Shown: piece by piece, positions 57,738 to 64,000 of the stretch | Layout of the letters: each line of letters opens with the position of its first letter | Position numbering within the stretch: the stretch's first letter is position 1 | DNA from: Lysobacter sp. TY2-98 | Lineage (GTDB): Bacteria; Pseudomonadota; Gammaproteobacteria; Xanthomonadales; Xanthomonadaceae | Length of the DNA: 64,000 nucleotides | Direction of reading: 5' to 3' | Assembly (NCBI RefSeq): GCF_003367355.1 | Contig: NZ_CP031413.1 | Location: 2,150,921-2,214,920, forward strand | The notes under the pieces: model-generated | Told to the model about the DNA's origin: nothing | What the model saw: only the letters and a program-made list of their open reading frames with translations | The model's database searches: none | Program-made: the position numbers and the translations under genes

Positions 57738-58745
57738 CTACGCGCCGGAATCCGCGCTCCCGGCCTCCGGTGCATCATCGAAATCGACCACCTGGTCACG
57801 ACCCAGCGCCTTCGCCCGATAGACCGCCTTGTCCGCACGCGCGAGCCACGCCGCCGCGTCGTCGCCGGCGCGTTTCCCGGCTAATCCCACCGAGCAGGTG
57901 ACCCGCACTTCGCGCAGTCGGACGTCCCGCCGCACCGCGGCGTTGAGGGCGAGCAGACGTGCATGCGCATCGACACGATCCACGTCGCGCATCACGATGA
58001 CGAACTCTTCTCCGCCCAAGCGATACAGCGCGCCGGTGTCGCCGAGCTGAAGATGGATGGTCGCGGCGGTCTCGCGCAGCACGCGATCGCCGGCCGCATG
58101 GCCGTAGGCATCGTTGATCTTCTTGAAGTGGTCGAGGTCGACCACGGCGAGAACCGCAGGATCACGCGCGCGCAGCGCCTGACGGATCGCATCGTCCATC
58201 GCGCGTCGGTTGCCCGCATCGGTGAGCGGATCGCGGGTGGCCATTCGCTCGAGCAGGATGCGCAGCCGCTGTACATGCGTCGCGGCGACGTAGGACAGCA
58301 CGGTGACGAGCACACCGCACAAGGCGAACGCGACCTTCTCCTCCACGCTGTCGAAGGGCGCCGTCAACAGGAACGCATTGGCCAGCATGGCGGCGGACAC
58401 GCCGATTGCGAGTGGCGCGCGGCTGATCGCGAACGACGCGATGATGATCGGGAACACCCAACTCAGTCCGGTGACGCCGACGAGATGGACGTTGATCGAG
58501 GCGAACAGCGCGTTGACCAGCACCAGCGCATCGCCGGCGCGCGAGCTCGTGCGGAACCGGTGGATGGCGCCCAGGACGACGAACAGGCACACCGCCCAGA
58601 CTGCGTCCATCAGCGCGATCTCCCGCCGTCCGCCCTCCAGACGAAGCGCCGCGACGACGAGCAGTTGCACGATGAACACACGACAGAACCACATCCGCAT
58701 GCGATAGCGGAAGCGTGCGTCGATGTCGTGCAGCGTCTGGAACAT
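57738..58745 (-). CDS. Membrane-anchored diguanylate cyclase (GGDEF)
   Basis: 335 residues from an ATG at 58745 with GGAG six bases before it. About six membrane helices (residues 15-160, VFIVQLLVVAALRL to AFALCGVLVTVLSYVAA) precede a GGDEF domain. It has substrate/metal residues LAVVDLDHFKKINDAYGH and the active site RLGGEEFVIV (GGEEF at residues 244-248). The RxxD inhibitory site five residues upstream is absent (LGDTGALY), so product inhibition may be lost. It makes cyclic-di-GMP. The N-terminal sensor type was not identified. Confidence 0.92.
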   Translation of the reverse strand: MFQTLHDIDARFRYRMRMWFCRVFIVQLLVVAALRLEGGRREIALMDAVWAVCLFVVLGAIHRFRTSSRAGDALVLVNALFASINVHLVGVTGLSWVFPIIIASFAISRAPLAIGVSAAMLANAFLLTAPFDSVEEKVAFALCGVLVTVLSYVAATHVQRLRILLERMATRDPLTDAGNRRAMDDAIRQALRARDPAVLAVVDLDHFKKINDAYGHAAGDRVLRETAATIHLQLGDTGALYRLGGEEFVIVMRDVDRVDAHARLLALNAAVRRDVRLREVRVTCSVGLAGKRAGDDAAAWLARADKAVYRAKALGRDQVVDFDDAPEAGSADSGA

Positions 58746-59031
58746 GTCGGGCTCCGACGAAGCATTGGGACAACCGGGTCGGTCAACGTCTGTAGACGTC
58801 ATCGAACTGCACGTTCGTCCGCCTCCGAGGCGGTGCGGTGCCATGAATGCGCCACGTCTCGATGTAACGACACTCTCGCTGCACTGCACGACGACCACGA
58901 CATCCATCGACGACCGTTCGTCGGGACGAACAACGACGCGATCCGCACGCATGGCGGCGTCGGCATGCGACCCGTATGTCGTTGCCGACGGGTTCAGCTC
59001 CGGCCGCCGTGGGCCATGCGAGCATGCGTCC
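58746..59031. other. Intergenic region upstream of a diguanylate cyclase and a small gene
   Basis: 286 bases, divergent. I see no gene; frames here are shadows. Contains the promoters of both flanking genes, not resolved. Confidence 0.5.
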
Positions 59032-59322
59032 ATGGCCGGCCGCCCGCGGACCCACGACGACCTCTTTCTCGAGCTCGAGATGTTGCAGCATGCGCAGGCG
59101 CAATGTCGCGAGGCCGAGCGTCGCGTGTGGGAACACGTGCGGGCGCGATCACCCGAGCTGGCGGCATTGCTGCTCGATTTCTGGAAACACGACGAAGTGG
59201 CCTTGGCGCGTTGGCTGTGCGCGCGGCGCGGCGATGCGTCGCCGGCGGAACTCGTCGAACGCGGCCGGGTGAAGGAAGTGATCGCCCAGGTGAAGTGGGC
59301 GGCGAGCAGCGCCTACCTCTGA
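59032..59322 (+). CDS. Small helical protein of unknown function
   Basis: 96 residues (MAGRPRTHDDLFLELEMLQHAQAQC...). It is charged and helix-prone, with a coiled-coil-like heptad stretch (EAERRVWEHVRARSPELAALLLDFW). No family is recognised. Codon choice matches the neighbours. An ATG far upstream in the frame has no ribosome site, so I start at 59032. Possibly a regulatory partner of the nearby cyclase; this is a guess. Confidence 0.55.
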   Translation: MAGRPRTHDDLFLELEMLQHAQAQCREAERRVWEHVRARSPELAALLLDFWKHDEVALARWLCARRGDASPAELVERGRVKEVIAQVKWAASSAYL

Positions 59323-59491
59323 GTTCGACCGCAGCGCGCGGCAGACTGGTACGTAAGGTGTCCAATCGACCTGCGGCCTGCGGTGACCGCGATACGGCGC
59401 TTCACAGGCGCACCGCTGCCCGATGGTGCAGGCGCGACCGACGGTCGCAGCGTGTGCGATGGCGTCTTTACGATCGCGTGTGGAGGTCACG
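59323..59491. other. Intergenic region, nothing seen
   Basis: 169 bases with no gene or clear signal apart from the ribosome site GGAGG just before 59492. Confidence 0.5.
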
Positions 59492-59896
59492 ATGCAGACC
59501 GACGTGCGCATCGCCGGCGACACCCTGATCCTGCGCATCGAAGGCCACGCGACGCTCGCCGATGCGCGCGCGGCGGCGTTCGACGCGGTGATGCTCTGCC
59601 GCGATCGCGGGCTGCGCCGACTGCTGCTCGATTTCCTCGACGCCGCGGTCGAACCGCCGCCCTTTTATGTGCAACGCATCGACATCGTGCAGGAGTGGGC
59701 GGAGGCCGCGCCCGATGGCTTCTCGCTCGCGCTGGCCGCACCCGAAGCGCTGCTGCGACCCGACCGCGCGGGGTTGTACGTCGCTTCCCGACTCGGCCTC
59801 GACGCGCACGCGTTCACCGATCGTGTCGAAGCCGATCGCTGGCTCCGACAAGTCCGTCCCGAGGAGACTCCGCATGAACGTCGTCCAGCACCTTGA
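59492..59896 (+). CDS. STAS-like domain protein (first of a tandem pair)
   Basis: 134 residues, with GGAGG five bases before the ATG. The sequence has the look of STAS/SpoIIAA-like proteins: VRIAGDTLILRIEGHATLADARAAAFDAVMLCRDRGLRRLLLDFLDA. It shares its pattern with the next gene, for example RRLLLDF and ASRLGLDAHAFTDRVEA. Role unknown; such single-domain STAS proteins often modulate kinases or transcription. Confidence 0.75.
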   Translation: MQTDVRIAGDTLILRIEGHATLADARAAAFDAVMLCRDRGLRRLLLDFLDAAVEPPPFYVQRIDIVQEWAEAAPDGFSLALAAPEALLRPDRAGLYVASRLGLDAHAFTDRVEADRWLRQVRPEETPHERRPAP

Positions 59897-60281
59897 TGAC
59901 GACTGCCTCATCGTCCACGTCGACGGTCCGCTGTCGCTGGGCCAGGCGCGCGCGATCGCGCTCGATGCGATCAGCCAGACGCGGGAGGGCCACGTGCGCC
60001 GTCTCCTGCTCGACTTCACCGATGCCGATCTCGCGGCCGCGCCCACACTGAGCGAGCGGTTCGAGATCCTGCGCGAATGGGCGGATGCCGCTCCGGAGCC
60101 GCTGTCGCTCGCGGTGGCGGCGCGCGAGGAGATGCTGGACCCCGACCGCATCGGCGAGATCATGGCGTCGCGGCTCGGGCTGCGCGCGCACGCGTTCAAC
60201 GATGCCGTGGACGCTTTGCTGTGGGTGAAGCGCCATCGCGTGCCGCAGGACGTGCTGATGCGGCGGCCGATGTACCACTAG
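59874..60281 (+). CDS. STAS-like domain protein (second of a tandem pair)
   Basis: 135 residues. It starts 23 bases inside the previous gene with GAGGAG before its ATG. Alignable with it over its whole length: VRRLLLDFTDA, LREWADAAPEPLSLAVAA, MASRLGLRAHAFNDAVDA. The pair most likely arose by gene duplication. No Ser/Thr phosphorylation site typical of anti-sigma antagonists was recognisable. Confidence 0.75.
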   Translation: MNVVQHLDDDCLIVHVDGPLSLGQARAIALDAISQTREGHVRRLLLDFTDADLAAAPTLSERFEILREWADAAPEPLSLAVAAREEMLDPDRIGEIMASRLGLRAHAFNDAVDALLWVKRHRVPQDVLMRRPMYH

Positions 60282-60488
60282 CGCGAGTGCAATCGGCAAC
60301 CTCGGCAGCGCGACCGAGGTGCAACGTCGGATTATTCCTACGCAGCGGCGGGATATCGCCGGATAGCGGCCGTAGCGGGTCGGCGCGACTCTTTCGCTGC
60401 CCCGGCGCTCGCTACCGAGCCGCACGGACCGACGGCGAAGGACGGCAGGAGCAGCGCGCCGGCGCCGGGGCCATTTCCTGGACCCGCC
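60282..60488. other. Intergenic region with a short inverted repeat
   Basis: 207 bases. It has ACCTCGG (60299-60305) facing CCGAGGT (60314-60320) with no T tract. No gene supported. Confidence 0.45.
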
Positions 60489-60596
60489 ATGTCGACCTAC
60501 CGAACGCGCCGCAATCGCTCCGCCCTGCTGATAGGCCTCGGCATCGCGTTCGCGCTCGCCAATCTCGTCGCGGCGTTCGCGCTGGCGATGCGGTGA
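60489..60596 (+). CDS. Possible 35-residue single-helix membrane peptide
   Basis: MSTYRTRRNRSALLIGLGIA then a continued hydrophobic stretch to AMR: a positive N-terminus followed by one transmembrane helix. No clear ribosome site precedes it. It could be a small membrane protein, but it is too short to judge. The longer frames in this area are shadows. Confidence 0.35.
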   Translation: MSTYRTRRNRSALLIGLGIAFALANLVAAFALAMR

Positions 60597-60810
60597 CAGC
60601 GGCGGTGCGTCACCAGCGCGCATGGATCAACCAGCACCGACGCGTCAACTGACTGCGCCTGCCGTCGACACACACGTCGATAAAACTGCGATTCCGAATA
60701 TCGGCGCATGAATGACGGTGAGCGAACGCACCGCATCGTCATCAACCGCCCCGCCTCGCCGATCCACACCCGCAGAACGGCCGCGCCAGCACGACGCGGC
60801 CGTCGCACGA

Positions 60811-63735
60811 TCACTTCACCTCGAACTCGCCGACGAAGATCGTCTCCTTGCGATCACGCAGGCGCAGGGTGACGCGCTGGTCCTTCTGCTGCGGCGTGCC
60901 GAAGTGCGTGCTCAGCCACAGCTGCAGCGTGGTCGCACCGGTCACCACCTGCTGGCGGTCGCCGAAGTAGTTGGCTTCGACCTTGTACTTGCCCGGCTTG
61001 GCGAGACGCAGTGCGAATTCCTCCGGCCCATAGCCGCCGGTGAAATCGGGCGACATCTGTCCGCCCTGGTACGTGGTGCGGTGCGCGTAGTACGCCTTCT
61101 CGCCGTTCGGATCGGTGACCCAGAGATCCATGTCGCTGTTGTCGGCGTCCCAGCTGAGGACGACGCGCAGGTCGAGCGGCAGGTTGCGGACGAGATCCGC
61201 CGGGATGCGGTGCGTGTCGATCGGCTTCGGCGATGTCGCGACCAGTGCATTGAGTTCGGCGAGCGCCGTGATTTCGATGCCCGGGAAGCGACCGTCCCAC
61301 GTGCCGGCGACGACTTCGTACAGCAGGTCGACCGCCTTCTGGCGATCACCGATCGCGGCGTAGGCATGCGCGAGATCGCGATAACTCTGGGGTTCGTCGT
61401 CGCTCATCGCGAGCACCTGCTCGAGCACCGGCACGGCCAGGTCGGCACGGCCCGCCTGCATCAGGCGATAGCCGAGCACGCGCAGCACATGGCGATTGTC
61501 GAGTTCCATCTCGGCGACGTTGGACAGCACGCGCAGCGCGAGATCGGCACGCTTGTGTTCGAACAGCGCGTCGGCGACGTCGAGATAGAACGCGGTGCCG
61601 GGTTCGGCGCGCGCACGTTCGTCGAGATAGGCGGCGTACGCGGCATCGGCGTCGAGACCGCGGATGCGTCGCGCGAACGGCGAGTCCGGGGTCCACGGCT
61701 GTAGCTGGACGCCGATTTCCGTAGCACCGGACTCGGCGTCGGCCCGCAGGCGGCTGCCCGTGACCGCGACGCGATCCAGCGACGCCGCCTCGCGGCGCTG
61801 GCTGTCCTGCGCCTCCGCGGCGCTGGAGGCGCGCTCCTGTGCGGCGCGCTCATTGGCGGCCGCCGCTTCCATCATTCTCATTTCGGCAGGCGGCTCCGGC
61901 GCGGCCATCGGGGCCGGCGGTGGCGGTGGCGTGCCCACCGCCGCAGCACTCGCGATGCGCTCGGCCTTCGGCTTCGGCGGCGCGCCCTTCGGGAATTTCA
62001 TCGACCACCATTCGACGCGTTGCTTCCACTGCGTGCGCACCGAGTCGAGTTGCTTCGCGCGGGCTTCGTCGCGCTGGGCCGCCTCCTCGGCGACGAGGCG
62101 GTTGTAGTCCGCACGCAGTTCGTCCGGCGGCGCGATCGAATAGCGCACGTAGTCCTCGACGTTCTCGAGCACGATCAGCGAACTGCCGGGCGTCACCACG
62201 CTGAAGTCCGCGCCCATCTTCGCGATCGCGGCGCGATTGCGCTCCGGGGCCTCCAGCAGGCGGGCGACGCTGTACTGCGCCCAGAGCGGCGCCGCGGCTT
62301 CCCCTTCGACAGCGGTTGCCAGGGGAACGTCCACGCGCTCATGCGTGGCGCCGCGCACGACATCGACGGTGACGCGCGCGTCCGCATCGGTGAGTCGGCC
62401 GGCGAGGCGCAACACGCCGTCGCGCACGACCATCGATTCGGCGACGACGTCCGCTGCGCCCAATGCGTCGATGCGCGCGATGCGTGGCAGGTCGCGAAGC
62501 AGTTCGTCGCGCGCGGCCGCAAGGTCGCGAATGGAATCGAGCGTGATCGCGACGCCGTTGCGTGCTTCGGCGAGCGCCTTCAGGCGGCCGGCGTCACCGG
62601 CAACGCCAGCGCGCACGGTGTAGAGACGCTGGCGTGCATCGAATGCGGGAAACGTGATGTCGCCGTAGTTGAACAGCCCTTCGCTGAAAAGCAGCACTTC
62701 GCCGGCGTCGGCGGGCGGCGACCAGCCGCGCAGCGTGGTCGCGCCGTCGTAGACGGTCGATTCCAGCGCCGCTCGCAGTGCGCTCCAGTCGCCGGTGCGG
62801 ATGGCGAAATGCACCGGTGCTTCGGTGGTGTCGCGGAAACGCACGAGGTCGACGTCGATCGAACGCGTCGAATGGAAGTAGGCGTCGAGCAGCTGCAATT
62901 CGAGGTCGTGTGCGCGCCGCGCGCCGGAGGCCGAACTGTCCCAAAGCAGCACCATCTTCGTCGGCAACGCACGCGCTTCGGGCTGCAGCGTGACGGGCAC
63001 GTCGGCTGCGAAGTAGCGATCGCCGCGCCAGCTCTGCACCTGCGCCAGCGGTGTCGCGACCTTCGGGAACGCGAGGCGCAGGACACGACCGCGCGCGATA
63101 TCACCGGCGCGCAGCGTCGTCTCGTAACGGCCGCGCCCGTGGCGGGTAAATGCCGGCGTCTTCAATGCACCTTCGATGCGCGGCATGTCGGTGGCACGCA
63201 CCGTCAGCGGCAGCGTGTCGATGCCGCTGGCGAAAGCCGTCGGCAGTCGCACCGTCGCGCCACCCGCGGGCAGCGCCTCCGACAGGACGATGCGCACGCT
63301 GCGCTGGCCGCCGGGCACGAAGGGGTAGATGCGCAGACGGAAATGATTGCCCTGCGACTGCTCGAGCAGGCCAGGATCCGCACCGCGACGCTCGATCGCT
63401 TCGAGTACCTGCCGGCCGCGCTGCTTCTCGATCGGTACCGCGTTGCGCAGCGTGCCTTTGACGTCGAGGGCGAACGCGACGACCTGCTGACCCGGCTGCA
63501 AGGGAAAGTCGAGATTGCCTTCCAGCGTTCGCGACGACGGATTGCGGAAGGTCATGTCGAGCGTGGTACGGACGGTGCCGCCGGCCTGTTCGACCGACAT
63601 GGCGGCGCGCTCGAGGCGCACCGGTGCATTGCGTTCGCCGGTCGAGACCAGCGGTGCGGTGAGGTCCCGCTGTGCCTGCGCGAGGCAGGGCATGGCGGCG
63701 AGCGCGCAGGCAAGCAGAGCGACGAGCGATCGCAT
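60811..63735 (-). CDS. Secreted VIT/VWA-domain protein with DUF2135 C-terminus
   Basis: 974 residues with a signal peptide (MRSLVALLACALAAMPCLAQ). Residues about 25-150 form a VIT domain and 255-420 a von Willebrand A-like domain whose metal site DSSAS (266-270) is intact. Then come a Pro/Ala-rich linker (590-645), a stretch with VAVTGSRLR (656-664), TPR-like helices (about 720-830) and a C-terminal DUF2135 domain (LSWDADNSDMDLWVTDPNGEKAYY). Proteins with this layout may act as periplasmic scaffolds. No partner is evident, and the surrounding genes do not help. The ATG at 63735 sits directly before the signal peptide. Confidence 0.88.
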   Translation of the reverse strand: MRSLVALLACALAAMPCLAQAQRDLTAPLVSTGERNAPVRLERAAMSVEQAGGTVRTTLDMTFRNPSSRTLEGNLDFPLQPGQQVVAFALDVKGTLRNAVPIEKQRGRQVLEAIERRGADPGLLEQSQGNHFRLRIYPFVPGGQRSVRIVLSEALPAGGATVRLPTAFASGIDTLPLTVRATDMPRIEGALKTPAFTRHGRGRYETTLRAGDIARGRVLRLAFPKVATPLAQVQSWRGDRYFAADVPVTLQPEARALPTKMVLLWDSSASGARRAHDLELQLLDAYFHSTRSIDVDLVRFRDTTEAPVHFAIRTGDWSALRAALESTVYDGATTLRGWSPPADAGEVLLFSEGLFNYGDITFPAFDARQRLYTVRAGVAGDAGRLKALAEARNGVAITLDSIRDLAAARDELLRDLPRIARIDALGAADVVAESMVVRDGVLRLAGRLTDADARVTVDVVRGATHERVDVPLATAVEGEAAAPLWAQYSVARLLEAPERNRAAIAKMGADFSVVTPGSSLIVLENVEDYVRYSIAPPDELRADYNRLVAEEAAQRDEARAKQLDSVRTQWKQRVEWWSMKFPKGAPPKPKAERIASAAAVGTPPPPPAPMAAPEPPAEMRMMEAAAANERAAQERASSAAEAQDSQRREAASLDRVAVTGSRLRADAESGATEIGVQLQPWTPDSPFARRIRGLDADAAYAAYLDERARAEPGTAFYLDVADALFEHKRADLALRVLSNVAEMELDNRHVLRVLGYRLMQAGRADLAVPVLEQVLAMSDDEPQSYRDLAHAYAAIGDRQKAVDLLYEVVAGTWDGRFPGIEITALAELNALVATSPKPIDTHRIPADLVRNLPLDLRVVLSWDADNSDMDLWVTDPNGEKAYYAHRTTYQGGQMSPDFTGGYGPEEFALRLAKPGKYKVEANYFGDRQQVVTGATTLQLWLSTHFGTPQQKDQRVTLRLRDRKETIFVGEFEVK

Positions 63736-63948
63736 GGCGTTTCGGATTCCGTTGATTGTCCCCGGCTACAACGTACCCGACCACCGCGCGGGGTTACAGC
63801 CGCTTGGGCTGGGTGCGTGCCCGCAGCCCTGACGCGCCAGACCCGTCCCCGACACGACGCCGATGAACGACCACGCACGTGGGGCTTCGCCTCGACATTG
63901 CGTGCAGCTCCGCCATGCAAGGCTCGAATCCCCGCCTGCGAGGCCCGC
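63736..63948. other. Divergent intergenic region, promoters not resolved
   Basis: 213 bases between the VWA gene and the start of a plus-strand gene. No ORF or repeat is supported. Confidence 0.45.
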
Positions 63949-64000
63949 ATGGTTCGCAATCCACGAATGCTGATGATGTGCGGCCTCGCCGCGGCGGCGA
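63949..64000 (+). CDS. Start of a secreted protein gene, cut by the window edge
   Basis: An ATG with GAGG five bases upstream opens a frame MVRNPRMLMMCGLAAAA running to the end of the window: a positive n-region and a hydrophobic stretch typical of a signal peptide. Only 17 residues are visible, so the product cannot be told. Confidence 0.5.
   Translation, partial: MVRNPRMLMMCGLAAAA

Overview
The window is a GC-rich (by eye, mid-to-upper 60s percent) gammaproteobacterial chromosome segment. The strong bias for G or C at third codon positions, the syntenic run cutA-dsbD-tlpA-aroQ-accB-accC-prmA-(zinc-ribbon DUF3426)-fis-purH-purD, the HrcA-type CIRCE operator in front of groESL, and the large KatE all fit the Lysobacter/Xanthomonas family (Xanthomonadaceae). 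The genus is an inference. Nearly all of the window is ordinary housekeeping chromosome. No insertion sequence, integrase, prophage or CRISPR array was seen.

Layout, left half. 1-972 is the tail of a TolC-like efflux outer-membrane protein, closed by a bidirectional terminator. 1173-6059 (minus) is a tightly overlapping envelope operon: small zinc protein, GT4 glycosyltransferase, O-antigen ligase-like protein (TTG start), LpxL acyltransferase, WaaA. 6118-8056 (minus) holds RutE-like nitroreductase, YceI and pirin. An ELM1-type protein (plus) is followed by GNAT/glnE (minus), a secreted subtilase (minus), then groES-groEL (minus) under a CIRCE-overlapped promoter. An XRE regulator precedes the long plus-strand block 18510-31235: copper tolerance and periplasmic thiol chemistry (cutA, dsbD, tlpA), shikimate and fatty-acid precursors (aroQ, accB, accC), prmA, fis and purine synthesis (purH, purD).

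Layout, right half. 31241-38306 (minus) carries an orphan PAS sensor kinase, a secreted M28-type peptidase, a secreted cysteine-repeat protein that I do not recognise, and a DUF445 membrane protein. 38371-45077 (minus) is the accessory part: a NYN/OST-HTH protein, a PD-(D/E)XK nuclease with an EVE-like C-terminal region, and a type III restriction-modification pair (res, mod). Base composition is visibly lower in GC in mod and parts of its neighbours. From 45181 the chromosome looks ordinary again: dbpA-yaiI, small membrane proteins, katE, an LplT/PlsC-type fusion, dispanin and DUF2752, erpA-nudC, DUF6776, DUF4126, bfr-bfd with a Fur-like box, rppH, tRNA-Met(CAT), a diguanylate cyclase, two overlapping STAS-like paralogues, a VIT/VWA protein, and the first codons of one more plus-strand gene at the right edge.

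The most interesting items are the secreted protein with about six 43-residue cysteine-pair repeats (35004-36737), the nuclease with EVE-like region beside the type III system (39327-40463), a DsbD with a duplicated N-terminal redox domain (18826-21099), and a cluster of GGTAGCGG-type inverted and direct repeats upstream of the XRE regulator. All functional statements come from reading the sequence and family knowledge. No search was run.
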